Origin: Psychrobacter sp. NZS113
GTDB taxonomy: Bacteria > Pseudomonadota > Gammaproteobacteria > Pseudomonadales > Moraxellaceae
DNA length: 64,000 nucleotides
Direction: 5' to 3'
Assembly: GCF_015864825.1 (NCBI RefSeq)
Contig: NZ_JADYWL010000002.1
Coordinates: 124,001-188,000 of the forward strand
The translations under genes and the position numbers were made by a program. This document shows positions 46,718 to 56,238 of the stretch, in pieces; positions within the stretch are counted from its first letter, which is position 1, and the number at the start of each line of letters is the position of its first letter. Under the pieces are notes generated by a model. That model saw only the letters and a list, made by a program, of their open reading frames with translations, had not been told where the DNA came from and searched no databases.

Positions 46718-47386
46718 TTATTCTGGTTTTTCTACGATAAAAGGGCGATAGTAGTTCGCTAAACGATTTAATGAGCTATCAGGTAGGTCAGGCAATAGCT
46801 TATTCAGTGCCATACTCATACCTTTATCAATGGCAGCTTTAGCGACTGGTACTGATTTGCGTTTAATCATCCCCAACTTTAAAGTTTCAGCATAGTTACT
46901 AATGAAATGCGTCAATGTTTGGTTATTCATTGTTTCAAGTGCTGTTTTAAACGCTTTTACATCTACATGATCAGGGGTGATGGCAGAAAAACCTTTATTA
47001 ATAATTTGGCCATCTACCTCAGATAACTTAAAACCTACTCGTGTTATCCCATCATTATCAATAAAAGTTGCTCTATCTCTCAAAAAATGAAAGCTAGGGA
47101 GTACTTCTTCGTTATTCTCTTTACCGAGTAAGATATTAAGCAGTGTGTCTGCCGTTTTTTCAACGGTAACAACTATCTTCTGCATAGAGGCTTTGCGTTC
47201 AGGGTTTGGTGTAATCTCAACCAGCCCGACCAATAGATTGTCGATCAAATCACGTGCCGTTTGATGGGTGAGTGCATCACGATAAGGATAGTAGTCTACG
47301 GCCTCATTGGACGCAATTACTTGTTCAGCGTCAACGATTATAGCTTTTAGTTTATCTGAAGGTATGAACCCAAAATAGTGCGCCAT
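46718..47386 (-). CDS. Hypothetical protein
   Basis: 222 residues, soluble, no signal peptide or membrane span, starting M-A-H-Y-F-G-F-I-P-S-D-K-L. Helical, with a basic patch K-L-G-M-I-K-R-K-S-V near residue 170. No domain is recognised. Codon use and composition match its chromosomal neighbours, so it is probably a resident gene. It is transcribed leftward toward hpt with a 102-base gap. Confidence 0.6.
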   Translation of the reverse strand: MAHYFGFIPSDKLKAIIVDAEQVIASNEAVDYYPYRDALTHQTARDLIDNLLVGLVEITPNPERKASMQKIVVTVEKTADTLLNILLGKENNEEVLPSFHFLRDRATFIDNDGITRVGFKLSEVDGQIINKGFSAITPDHVDVKAFKTALETMNNQTLTHFISNYAETLKLGMIKRKSVPVAKAAIDKGMSMALNKLLPDLPDSSLNRLANYYRPFIVEKPE

Positions 47387-47702
47387 GATGCTTCCTTTAT
47401 TCGCTGTTTTGATGATTGGCTAATGTTATATTTATCGTTAAATAAGTGCTGTTTTTACAGGACACTTGTTTAAACCTGTACCGAGTATTTACTTAAAATT
47501 TATCACAATACATCTCATTTAGTGACTTTTGATAATTGTATAGTCTAGGTTTTTTAGCTAGTAATCATATTAAAATATCGCTATTATTCTGCTACAACGG
47601 GGTGGGCCGCTCGCGGCACACTAATTTATCATATTTTAAATATTTTGATTTAAAAAGCTTGAACTCATAAGGCTATCTGCCACTTGTCTAGGGAGAGATA
47701 AG
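47387..47702. other. Divergent promoter region upstream of cstA
   Basis: About 316 bases between a leftward hypothetical gene and rightward cstA. It contains an isolated GC-rich patch (GGGGTGGGCCGCTCGCGGC near 47597-47616) in otherwise AT-rich DNA. No gene or recognised operator. Confidence 0.4.
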
Positions 47703-49394
47703 ATGAATAGTGCTATTGTACTACTATTTGGCGTCGCCGCCATGCTCTGCGGTTACGTGTTTTATTCAAAGTTTATCGCTACAAAAATTCTAGCACTGGA
47801 CGACAGTCGTCCCACGCCAGCTCATACTATGAAAGATGGTATAGATTATGTCCCCACCAATAAATATGTATTGTGGGGACATCATTTTACCTCAGTCGCA
47901 GGGGCAGCACCGATTATTGGTCCTGCTATCGCTGTAATATGGGGTTGGTTGCCTGCCATCATTTGGATTGTGTTCGGCACAATTTTTATGGCGGGCGTAC
48001 ATGATATGTCGGCTATTTGGGCAAGTATGCGTAATAGAGGCCAGTCAATTGGTTCTATCGCTGGTACCGTTATGGGTACCCGTGTGCGCAGTCTGATGAT
48101 GATCGTCATCTTCTTGTTATTGCTGATGGTCAATGCTGTATTTGGCGTTGCTATCGCTAACATGATGATCAAGACTCCATCTGCTGTCTTGCCAGTTTGG
48201 GGCGCTTTAGTCGTTGCCTTTATAATTGGCCAGTGTATTTATCGCTACAATATGAATTTGGTTTGGGTATCAATTATCGGAGTAAGTGCGTTATACGGAC
48301 TTATCTATCTTGGCCCTATGTTCCCTATTGTATTGCCTGAGACTATTTTCGGGTTGCCTGATAATGCAGTATGGATTCTTATTTTATTTGCCTATGCAGC
48401 GGTTGCTTCGCTATTGCCTGTATGGATGCTATTACAACCACGTGATTATATTAATGGTTTACAGTTATTTGTCGGTTTGATTTTATTATACGCTGCGATT
48501 TTTATCGCGACGCCTGATATTGTCGCGCCAGCTATTAATACATCATTACCAATGGACACACCTTCACTGATGCCGTTGTTGTTTGTCACGATTGCTTGTG
48601 GTGCTATTTCAGGGTTCCATGGTTTGGTCGCGACAGGTACGACTTCTAAGCAGATTGATAAAGAAGGAGACGTCCGTTTCGTTGGTTACTTCGGTGCATT
48701 GGGTGAAGGTATGCTCGCACTGGGTGCCGTTTTGGCCGCAACCGCAGGTTTTGCTACGCTTGGTGATTGGGAAGCAGTTTACCAAAAATTCGGCGACGGT
48801 TCGATTGGTGCCTTTATTGATGGTGGTGCAACCATCTTGAATGCTGGTGTTGGTATTGATATGGTGCTATCACAGACCATGCTTACGGTAATGGCTGCAT
48901 TGTTTGCAGGTACTACGATGGATACTGGTGTACGTCTGCAACGTTATATCTTCCAAGAATTTGGTGAGATTTATAAATTGCCTGTACTTAGTAAAAGTAT
49001 TGTCGCAACATTGCTCGCAGTCGGAACTTGTCTATTATTAGCATTTGGTGCTGGTGGTATTGATGGTGCTGGTGGTATGGTTATCTGGCCACTATTTGGT
49101 ACAACCAATCAGTTAATGGCTGCCTTAACCTTAATGATCGTAACGGTTATCTTGTTACGTAAAGGCAAACCTGTCTGGTTTACCTTAGCGCCGTTGTCGT
49201 TCCTATTGGTCATGACCGTATTCGCACTATTGATTCAGCTTAAAACTTTTTTCACGGATGGAAATTGGCTGCTTATCATTATGGACATCATCATTTTGAT
49301 AGCGACTATTCTAGTCACGTTTGAGAGTCTATCTGTATTGCGCAAAGAATGGTCGTTACATAAAGGTAAAGGCAAAATCGAAGATGATGCCTAA
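47703..49394 (+). CDS. cstA: CstA-family carbon starvation transporter (short form)
   Basis: 563 residues with about fifteen hydrophobic segments. The family signature H-F-T-S-V-A-G-A-A-P-I-I-G-P-A is near residues 61-75 and G-V-H-D-M-S near 99-104. It is shorter than E. coli CstA (about 700) and resembles the short forms. Family members take up peptides or pyruvate when carbon is scarce. A strong terminator follows, but the next two genes (the Cys-Cys protein and the ArsA-like ATPase) lie in the same direction and may be functionally linked. Confidence 0.9.
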   Translation: MNSAIVLLFGVAAMLCGYVFYSKFIATKILALDDSRPTPAHTMKDGIDYVPTNKYVLWGHHFTSVAGAAPIIGPAIAVIWGWLPAIIWIVFGTIFMAGVHDMSAIWASMRNRGQSIGSIAGTVMGTRVRSLMMIVIFLLLLMVNAVFGVAIANMMIKTPSAVLPVWGALVVAFIIGQCIYRYNMNLVWVSIIGVSALYGLIYLGPMFPIVLPETIFGLPDNAVWILILFAYAAVASLLPVWMLLQPRDYINGLQLFVGLILLYAAIFIATPDIVAPAINTSLPMDTPSLMPLLFVTIACGAISGFHGLVATGTTSKQIDKEGDVRFVGYFGALGEGMLALGAVLAATAGFATLGDWEAVYQKFGDGSIGAFIDGGATILNAGVGIDMVLSQTMLTVMAALFAGTTMDTGVRLQRYIFQEFGEIYKLPVLSKSIVATLLAVGTCLLLAFGAGGIDGAGGMVIWPLFGTTNQLMAALTLMIVTVILLRKGKPVWFTLAPLSFLLVMTVFALLIQLKTFFTDGNWLLIIMDIIILIATILVTFESLSVLRKEWSLHKGKGKIEDDA

Positions 49395-49475
49395 TATCTG
49401 ATACCTAATAAGTGTCAATCATTTAAGTGCCATCGAGTATTTAATTAATAGGCCAGTACATATATTGTAAAAAAT

Positions 49476-49508
49476 AAAAAACGCTAGCAGCCATTGCTGG
49501 CGTTTTTT
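49476..49508 (+). terminator. Terminator after cstA
   Basis: AAAAAACGCTAGCA at 49476-49489 pairs with TGCTGGCGTTTTTT at 49495-49508 (one T-G pair), with a 5-base loop, about 80 bases after the cstA stop. Confidence 0.85.
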
Positions 49509-49555
49509 GTATCAAATAGGCATGATAGATAACAAGACGTAGGAGATGAAAAGTT

Positions 49556-49879
49556 ATGGACGATACCAATATGTCAAATAATGCTAAACCAAGCGATACC
49601 ATATCGAACGATATGCCAGATATTCAGCCATGGTGGAAACGGTTTACTGCTGGGCTAAATGAGTTTTATCATGCACCATACCGTCAGACGATGGCACGTG
49701 CAGCACGTGATGAAGAAGATTTTTTTATGCTACTCATGTTTGCTGAGAGTTTAGGTATTGATAATCCTGCCAGCTTTTATACGCTAGAGTTGCAGCCTTT
49801 ATTTTTAGAAAATTTCCACGAATGGCATACTAGAATGGGCATGGATAGATGTCCCTTTGACCACGTTGGATGTTGCTAA
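49556..49879 (+). CDS. Small protein with C-terminal Cys-Cys (cory-CC-star-like)
   Basis: 107 residues, soluble. After a disordered start it carries P-W-W-K-R-F-T-A-G-L-N-E-F-Y-H-A-P-Y-R and A-R-D-E-E-D-F-F-M-L-L-M-F-A, and ends C-P-F-D-H-V-G-C-C, so three Cys lie within the last nine residues, two as the final pair. It resembles the small family I recall being named cory-CC-star, found beside CstA and ArsA-type ATPases; that name is from memory. The paired terminal Cys could bind a metal or form a redox centre. It sits between cstA and the ArsA-like gene. Confidence 0.7.
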   Translation: MDDTNMSNNAKPSDTISNDMPDIQPWWKRFTAGLNEFYHAPYRQTMARAARDEEDFFMLLMFAESLGIDNPASFYTLELQPLFLENFHEWHTRMGMDRCPFDHVGCC

Positions 49880-50019
49880 TAGCAGCTATAGTCAAAGAAC
49901 TCTAAAATGGGTACAAGGCAGCCGACTGCAGATTGTACAAGTAGTACATCTAAGGAGGATAACGCCATAGCGGTTTAGTATTTCACCGACTATATATTGA
50001 TTAAAAAAGAGAGATAAGC

Positions 50020-51036
50020 ATGGCATTACATTCTTTACAGGCATTGGTAGAGCAACTAGTAACACAACCGATTATATTTATCGGTGGAAAAGGCGGTGTG
50101 GGAAAGACTACGACTGCCGCTGCACTTGCCAGTTACTATGCCAGCCAACAGAAAAAGACCTTAATTGTCTCAACCGATCCAGCACACAGTTTAGGCGATG
50201 TATTAAATGTTCGACTGAAGAACGAAAAAACAGCGATATCACCTTATCTAGATGCGATTGAGCTAAACCCTGACACTATCGTTGATGAGCATTTTGCACA
50301 AGTTGAGCGCACCATTACAGCCTATGCCAATCCAGATATGATGCCCAAGATTCGAGAACACCTAAAACTGTCAAAATCAGCACCAGGTGCACAAGAAGCG
50401 GCGATGCTTGAGTCTATGTGCCAACATTTAGTGAACGCTGCAGATGCAAATTATGATCACATTATTTTTGATACGGCACCAACAGGGCATACTCTGCGGT
50501 TACTGGTGCTACCAGAGATGATGGGTGCGTGGACGGACGGACTGCTTGCACAGCAGCGCCGACAGTCTAAATTGCGCTCGGTGGCAAATCATTTGGACAG
50601 TCACAATCAAAAAAATGATAAAAATGATGTGGCAAATCCATTTGCAGCAAAAAAATCCGACCGTTGGGAGCAAGCTGTATCTGTGTTAGAAAAACGCAAG
50701 CAGCTGTTTCGTCAGGCAGGAATACTACTTCATGACCGTGCACAAACAGCGATTGTGTTGGTCATGACTGCCGACGTATTGCCATTGGCTGAGACCAGAC
50801 GCGCCATCAAACAGTTAGAAGAAAGTAAGCTCACGCCAGCAGCAATAGTCATCAATCAGCTGATAGCACCGACTCAGTCTGATGATTTTTGGCAGCGTCG
50901 AGCAGATAGGCAGCAGCAACTCGTGCAGGATATAGAACAAAGCTTTACCAAGTATCCGCTATATCCGATTTATCTGCAGCAAACTGATGTACGTGGTACT
51001 GATGCACTCAGTGCTTTATTGCGACCAGTACTATAA
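50020..51036 (+). CDS. ArsA/Get3-family ATPase
   Basis: 338 residues, a single-domain member of the ArsA/Get3 class of P-loop ATPases. The deviant Walker A G-G-K-G-G-V-G-K-T-T is at residues 22-31, with S-T-D-P-A-H-S-L-G-D (switch region, about 50-59) and F-D-T-A-P-T-G-H-T-L-R-L-L (about 150-162). Arsenite-pump ArsA has two such halves; this single form is closer to Get3, which guides tail-anchored membrane proteins. No arsenic genes are near. It follows the Cys-Cys protein by 140 bases. Role unknown; membrane-protein targeting or a metal/redox function are both possible. Confidence 0.88.
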   Translation: MALHSLQALVEQLVTQPIIFIGGKGGVGKTTTAAALASYYASQQKKTLIVSTDPAHSLGDVLNVRLKNEKTAISPYLDAIELNPDTIVDEHFAQVERTITAYANPDMMPKIREHLKLSKSAPGAQEAAMLESMCQHLVNAADANYDHIIFDTAPTGHTLRLLVLPEMMGAWTDGLLAQQRRQSKLRSVANHLDSHNQKNDKNDVANPFAAKKSDRWEQAVSVLEKRKQLFRQAGILLHDRAQTAIVLVMTADVLPLAETRRAIKQLEESKLTPAAIVINQLIAPTQSDDFWQRRADRQQQLVQDIEQSFTKYPLYPIYLQQTDVRGTDALSALLRPVL

Positions 51037-51098
51037 ATATTCGAGAATAACACTGACAGTTCTTTTATTTGCCAAGTGTGTAATTATGATCAGTTTGG

Positions 51099-52661
51099 CT
51101 AGTCATTATTATACGACTGCAATTTAGCTGAAAGCGACCACGCCATATCTGCCCGTAACAACTGAGCTTGTTCAGATTTTCCACTACTAAGTGATGACCA
51201 TTGCGGCTTGCCACGTGCTTTTTTTAACTCACTTGGTAATTTATGCGTTGGCCATGGCGTCACTAAGTTGTCGTCTTCATTTTGTTCTGATTCAACGTTA
51301 TTTTTTGCGCCTTTATATATCAGCTGGGTCGCATCTGTTGCAGCATGTCCACGATGACGTAGTGCCGTGAGTAAATCTATCGAGCGAGTGGCTAATAGTG
51401 TCAACGTAGCAGGATCAATGTATAAGCGTTTTACCCCTGAGATCCTATCAGCAATACTACTGGTGTTAGATAATAACCCTCCTGCAATACCACCAATCGC
51501 TGCACCCAACCCCAATGTGGTGCCTAGTGCTGCTGCATCAACACCTAAGCCTAATAGTGCGCCGGCTGCTGCCCCAGAGGTCGTGCGTATGCCGTAGCTC
51601 TTTAACAGCTCAGGGTCAAATGGGTCTTGCTGGTATGCTTGTAATTCAAGGGGCGTTGCAGCAACTGCATTGTCATAAAACTTATATAAATTAAGCAAAT
51701 TATGCTGCATAGCACGCTCGCTTTGGCGAACAGCTTCCTGCATTTGTGCCAACACTGGCATAGGATCGTCGCTGTCATTAATCTCACGAACGAAAGCGGT
51801 GACATTGATCAGAAAGTCAGCAATGATAATATTTGCTTCATCACTCAATTTTGCCCAATTTTCCGTCCGACGCTGCATCAGCTGCTCAAGCATCTCAGAG
51901 TGGGTAAGCATGGTGGCTAGGTTTTTCCATAAGCGCATTTCATCTTCGAACTCAAAAGCAACCGAATCAAAACGCGTGGATATATGCAAGTTTCGTCTTG
52001 CCAGCATCGTCTGCCATTCGTCGATATTGGCATCTTGACTGTCCGTGAAATTAAAGACAGGCATCACAGGGATAGCAACCCAAGATAAAATAGCCAGCTC
52101 ATCTTTATACTTACCCAACACTGGCTCACGCGCATCAACGACATAGATGGCCATATCGCTTGCCAGCAGTTGCCGAATCACTTTGGCTTCTTGGCTATAG
52201 TCATAGTTGTCTGAATGGTCTACACCTTGAGCAATATCCGACGCTAAGAATTGCTGCAATCGTTCAATACCATCACGCCGACTGGCCGTATTATCTTCTA
52301 ACCAATCCATCAATCCTGAGGCATCTTCTAGACCAGGGGTATCATATAGTGCGACTAGCACTTCGCCAGTTTGGCTATCTGTCAGTTGCGCCTGCTCGAC
52401 ATGCCGTGTGGTGGCAGCCTCGTTTTTAACTTCACCAAAATAAACGTCACGTAACAAGGTACGCAAAATAGAGGTCTTACCGGTATTGGTATGACCAACG
52501 ACCGCCAGTTTGAGCGCTTCACCACTGGCTACCGTTTTCTTAGTCATCGTGGCATCAGTAGTAACAGCATCAGGCGCTACTGCATACCCTTTATCCGCAA
52601 AGAGCCCAACTGGTTTGTCATTGTTTTTATTATTATCATAATTGTCGTGGTCGTTATTCAT
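51099..52661 (-). CDS. DUF3482-family GTPase
   Basis: 520 residues. After an Asn/Asp-rich start, the GTPase domain has Walker A G-H-T-N-T-G-K-T-S at 56-64 and the G3 motif D-T-P-G near 107-110. The C-terminal half is helical and holds a Gly/Ala-rich, zipper-like hydrophobic hairpin (about 364-398; G-L-G-A-A-I-G-G-I-A-G-G) that could insert into a membrane. Such GTPases usually sit beside a DUF2868 gene, as here with one gene between. The function of the family is unknown. It is the last gene of the leftward three-gene set. Confidence 0.85.
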   Translation of the reverse strand: MNNDHDNYDNNKNNDKPVGLFADKGYAVAPDAVTTDATMTKKTVASGEALKLAVVGHTNTGKTSILRTLLRDVYFGEVKNEAATTRHVEQAQLTDSQTGEVLVALYDTPGLEDASGLMDWLEDNTASRRDGIERLQQFLASDIAQGVDHSDNYDYSQEAKVIRQLLASDMAIYVVDAREPVLGKYKDELAILSWVAIPVMPVFNFTDSQDANIDEWQTMLARRNLHISTRFDSVAFEFEDEMRLWKNLATMLTHSEMLEQLMQRRTENWAKLSDEANIIIADFLINVTAFVREINDSDDPMPVLAQMQEAVRQSERAMQHNLLNLYKFYDNAVAATPLELQAYQQDPFDPELLKSYGIRTTSGAAAGALLGLGVDAAALGTTLGLGAAIGGIAGGLLSNTSSIADRISGVKRLYIDPATLTLLATRSIDLLTALRHRGHAATDATQLIYKGAKNNVESEQNEDDNLVTPWPTHKLPSELKKARGKPQWSSLSSGKSEQAQLLRADMAWSLSAKLQSYNND

Positions 52662-52698
52662 AATAGAATCTTATATTAATGATGAATATTCAAAAGCG

Positions 52699-53673
52699 TT
52701 ATGCGGCACTGGGTGGTCTGAATAATACTTTTAACTTCTGCTTAAATCCTTTGGCACGAAAGACACGCTGCCACATACGATAAAACACTCCAAAGATTAA
52801 ACCAATAATATTATCGTGACTGGCTTCACCAACTGCACCGTATTGAACTGGGTTATTGATGGTATCTTCTTCTACATAAGTACCAAACCAGCGATCAAAG
52901 ATGATAAGCACGCCGCCGTAGTTTTGGTCAATGTATTCATCGTTGGTACCATGATGGGCACGGTGATTGGATGGAGTATCAAAAATATACTCAACCCATT
53001 TCGGAAATTTGCCAACGGTTTCCGTATGGATAAAAAACTGATAAATAAGATCAAGTGCGTAAAAGAAAAATACCCATACTGGATGTACACCAAGTAGCAT
53101 CAACGGCACAAAGAATAACCACCAACCTGTGACTGAGTACAGTAAACTTTGGCGCATCGCAGTGGATAGGTTCATATTATCATCAGAATGATGCAATACA
53201 TGGGCAGACCAAAACCAATTCATCCGGTGCGAGGCACGATGGAACCAATAATAGCTAAACTCAACCGCGATAAATATAGGAATAGCCGTCAGCCAAGTGA
53301 CCTCAATGGTAAACAATCGATATTGATATAACCATAAACAGATGGGTACGACGATAAGGGCTTGTACCACCAGCTCAAAACCCAAGTAAGAGCCACCCAA
53401 GCTAAAGTTGGTCATTGCACGTCTCCAACTAAAACTTTGACCATTACCGCGCTTAGATTGATAAAACCACTCTGCTAGGAATAATAAGAAAAACGGTCCA
53501 CCTGCCAGCGGTAATAGCCACTCTTGCCAGTGCGCAGGCAAAATACTTGTTAGCATTGGGTGCCATGACTCAGGAGAAATGGTCAAAATCGTTTGATTCA
53601 GCGCCTCTTTATAACCATCCAATATCTGACCATATTGACTTAGCATCATCAGGTCGTTATCTGCTGCTGTCAT
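52699..53673 (-). CDS. Sterol desaturase / fatty-acid hydroxylase family protein
   Basis: 324 residues with four or five hydrophobic segments. The di-iron His boxes are visible: H-R-A-S-H-R, H-V-L-H-H-S and N-H-R-A-H-H-G, typical of membrane hydroxylases and desaturases that modify lipids. The C-terminal V-L-I-I-F-D-R-W-F-G-T-Y is also characteristic. The lipid substrate cannot be told from sequence. It lies 37 bases upstream of the DUF3482 GTPase and about 60 bases downstream of the DUF2868 gene, suggesting one operon and a membrane-lipid role. Confidence 0.88.
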   Translation of the reverse strand: MTAADNDLMMLSQYGQILDGYKEALNQTILTISPESWHPMLTSILPAHWQEWLLPLAGGPFFLLFLAEWFYQSKRGNGQSFSWRRAMTNFSLGGSYLGFELVVQALIVVPICLWLYQYRLFTIEVTWLTAIPIFIAVEFSYYWFHRASHRMNWFWSAHVLHHSDDNMNLSTAMRQSLLYSVTGWWLFFVPLMLLGVHPVWVFFFYALDLIYQFFIHTETVGKFPKWVEYIFDTPSNHRAHHGTNDEYIDQNYGGVLIIFDRWFGTYVEEDTINNPVQYGAVGEASHDNIIGLIFGVFYRMWQRVFRAKGFKQKLKVLFRPPSAA

Positions 53674-53735
53674 ACTGGACTCCTTTCCATTATGAGTTAT
53701 CCTTAGCCTACCGACGAGCTTTGAAATACCTTTCT

Positions 53736-55142
53736 CTAACCCTCAGCATTCACCAAACCGATTTTTCGAGCAGAAAGCGCTGTCTGCCACTGCTGATAGC
53801 GAACGCCTTGGTTTTCCACTTGTTGTGATGCCGAAGCATTTGCAATGTTTGAAGTCTCATTATTCACGTGATTGGCAGTCGGGCGAGTATCACGAAGCAG
53901 TTTTACAATCAGCCCCTCTGTTGCATGACTGGCAATCTGATCAAGCTTACGCAATGTACCACGGTCAGGCAGCGCTTTATTATGAATACCCAGTACAACT
54001 TGTACTGGGTGACTGTCTAAATACGTCTTTAACCGTGCCATATCGTCACGATCATCTAATATGCCAAAATTTTCCACATCGCCTGCAAGTGTGTTATCAA
54101 GACCTGATTGCCACCAATTATCTTGCTCGGTTGGGTATTCAAGTAGCGCAACCAGTTTCTTGCCAGCACTCACGGTTGCTTTTGGTGCGACAGGGGCAGG
54201 TGCTTCGTTAAAATCATCGGCGTCTACCACATGACGTTGCCAAAAATTCAAAATCTTTTGATAATAGGGCAGTTTTATGTCCAAACGCATTTTTTTACAA
54301 CGGAACATCAAAGCACAAAACGCCCAAGCAATCGCTCGTGGTACGATGCCATACATCAGCAAGCTACCAACCAATAACCCTGCCCATTGCCGTGCGACAG
54401 ATAATGGCATGGCATCTGTCACCAATCTGCTCTGTGCGATAGCGGTACTGTCCGGCACCCCAAATCCCACCATACTAGGTAGCCAGCCTAATACCTGAGT
54501 CAAAGTAATAAGCGCCTGATCAGACAGTAAGGTCGACTCCCAACTAAAGCTGTACTGGCGCACAACCAACAAAAATACAATCGCCAGTAGCATGCCGGTC
54601 AACGTCGCGAGCCACAATTGATGGCTAAATCGACCGAGATACCATCGCATACCACTATGCTGCAATTGACGTTCGTACAAGTTAACCGCTGCCTTAGTCA
54701 CATCATCTTTGCCACGTATGAGGTAACTGGGACTGACAAAACTGGCAAACCAATTAGAAGATTGCTTGCCTTGATTAATCAGCGTCATGGCCAACCAGCC
54801 CAAGAGCATAATAGTATGAAACCCTAATAGACAAACCAACACATAAAAGAAGTTAACCACATTGGCCTGTAATAGCGTAAACAGCCCTAAAAATCCTGAA
54901 ATACACCACACCACGCTCATCACGATCATGATGCCTTTGATACGGCCGTCAATTTTACCCAAAACTTGTGCCAACGCACCGTTACTATCGATACGTGAGG
55001 CTCGGCGATGCAGCTTTTGGATGGGTTTGCCATCTTCGCCTTGCAGTTTTTCTGTGATGAGTAGCGGGTCAGTGGCAAACACATGCTGCTGTGTCTCAAG
55101 CGTGCGTACCAACTCAGTCAATTGATCTTGGGGTGATAGCAT
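53736..55142 (-). CDS. DUF2868 membrane protein
   Basis: 468 residues with about four strongly hydrophobic spans (around 74-95, 99-120, 180-200 and 258-278) and hydrophilic N- and C-terminal parts. The C-terminal region holds a possible nucleotide-like or regulatory fold (V-Q-V-V-L-G-I-H-N-K-A-L-P-D-R-G-T-L-R-K) as in DUF2868 proteins, which are usually paired with DUF3482 GTPases. Function unknown. It is the first gene of the leftward trio with the hydroxylase and GTPase. Confidence 0.8.
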   Translation of the reverse strand: MLSPQDQLTELVRTLETQQHVFATDPLLITEKLQGEDGKPIQKLHRRASRIDSNGALAQVLGKIDGRIKGIMIVMSVVWCISGFLGLFTLLQANVVNFFYVLVCLLGFHTIMLLGWLAMTLINQGKQSSNWFASFVSPSYLIRGKDDVTKAAVNLYERQLQHSGMRWYLGRFSHQLWLATLTGMLLAIVFLLVVRQYSFSWESTLLSDQALITLTQVLGWLPSMVGFGVPDSTAIAQSRLVTDAMPLSVARQWAGLLVGSLLMYGIVPRAIAWAFCALMFRCKKMRLDIKLPYYQKILNFWQRHVVDADDFNEAPAPVAPKATVSAGKKLVALLEYPTEQDNWWQSGLDNTLAGDVENFGILDDRDDMARLKTYLDSHPVQVVLGIHNKALPDRGTLRKLDQIASHATEGLIVKLLRDTRPTANHVNNETSNIANASASQQVENQGVRYQQWQTALSARKIGLVNAEG

Positions 55143-55427
55143 AATGCGATAACATCCGTATAAAAGCGTTGATTTAGAATGGTCATAATTGATTATTGTA
55201 GCGTATATATAATAACGATAGCCTCTATATCAACGATTTTATTTTTAGAAAAATGGAATCCATAAGGGACTTATAGTTGGCGGGCTTCATTCGTAACTAC
55301 CCACCCTTTAAACATTTCCATCATGGTAAAGACCATAAAAGTACGCCAAAATGAACCGTATATACGACAACAAGAACGATAAAGTTTATAAAAGCTCAGT
55401 CAAAAATAATCCAAAAAAGGAATCGTC

Positions 55428-56174
55428 ATGAATAATAAAACCTATCTAATCATCGGTGGTACAGGTGGCATTGGTAAAGCCATGATAGAGCAGCTGACCG
55501 CCAGTACAATACAGGACACGCTTGTCTTTGCTACTCACCATAAGAATATACCTGATTTCGAAGCACCCAACTTACATTGGATATCGATGGATGTCTGCGA
55601 TGAGAGCAGTATCGAGCAAGCGGCTGACATCATGAAGCAGCAGACAAATCATATCGATTGGGTCATTAACTGTGCGGGATTATTGCATACTGACACGCAG
55701 CAACCCGAAAAAGCCCTACGTCAGATGGAGACTGAGTTTTTCTTACAGAATATGCAAGTGAATGCCCTAGCCAGTTTACTTATTGCCAAGCACTTCAAAC
55801 CACTACTGGCAAAAGCCACACGTAGCAATGACACGCCCGCAATTTTTGCGACGATATCGGCGCGAGTGGGTAGTATCAGTGACAATCAATTGGGTGGTTG
55901 GTATAGCTATCGTATGAGCAAAGCGGCACTCAATATGGGGATGAAAAATCTGAGTATCGAATGGGGAAGGTCGCTTAAAGACGTATGTGTGGTGGTCATG
56001 CAGCCAGGAACGGTCAACACGCAACTCTCAGCACCTTTTCAGAGTAATGTGGCTGACGGACATTTATTCTCGCCAGCCTATAGTGCAGAGTGCTTGCTAG
56101 AAGTATTGAGTAATATGACCACTACTCAATCAGGCAGCTTTGTAGATTGGGCTGGAGAGTCCATACCTTGGTAG
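55428..56174 (+). CDS. Short-chain dehydrogenase/reductase
   Basis: 248 residues. The cofactor motif G-G-T-G-G-I-G is near residues 10-16, N-C-A-G near 83, and the catalytic Y-x-x-x-K at about Tyr161 and Lys165 (Y-R-M-S-K). It resembles the small SDRs related to CsgA and YciK-like proteins; the substrate is not known. GGAAT precedes the start. It stands alone, convergent with the acetyltransferase gene to its right. Confidence 0.85.
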   Translation: MNNKTYLIIGGTGGIGKAMIEQLTASTIQDTLVFATHHKNIPDFEAPNLHWISMDVCDESSIEQAADIMKQQTNHIDWVINCAGLLHTDTQQPEKALRQMETEFFLQNMQVNALASLLIAKHFKPLLAKATRSNDTPAIFATISARVGSISDNQLGGWYSYRMSKAALNMGMKNLSIEWGRSLKDVCVVVMQPGTVNTQLSAPFQSNVADGHLFSPAYSAECLLEVLSNMTTTQSGSFVDWAGESIPW

Positions 56175-56238
56175 TCTTAACAATGTTTTCACAGTATTGA
56201 TGATCTATATATTGAGAGTTAAGAGCATCAATATTGAT

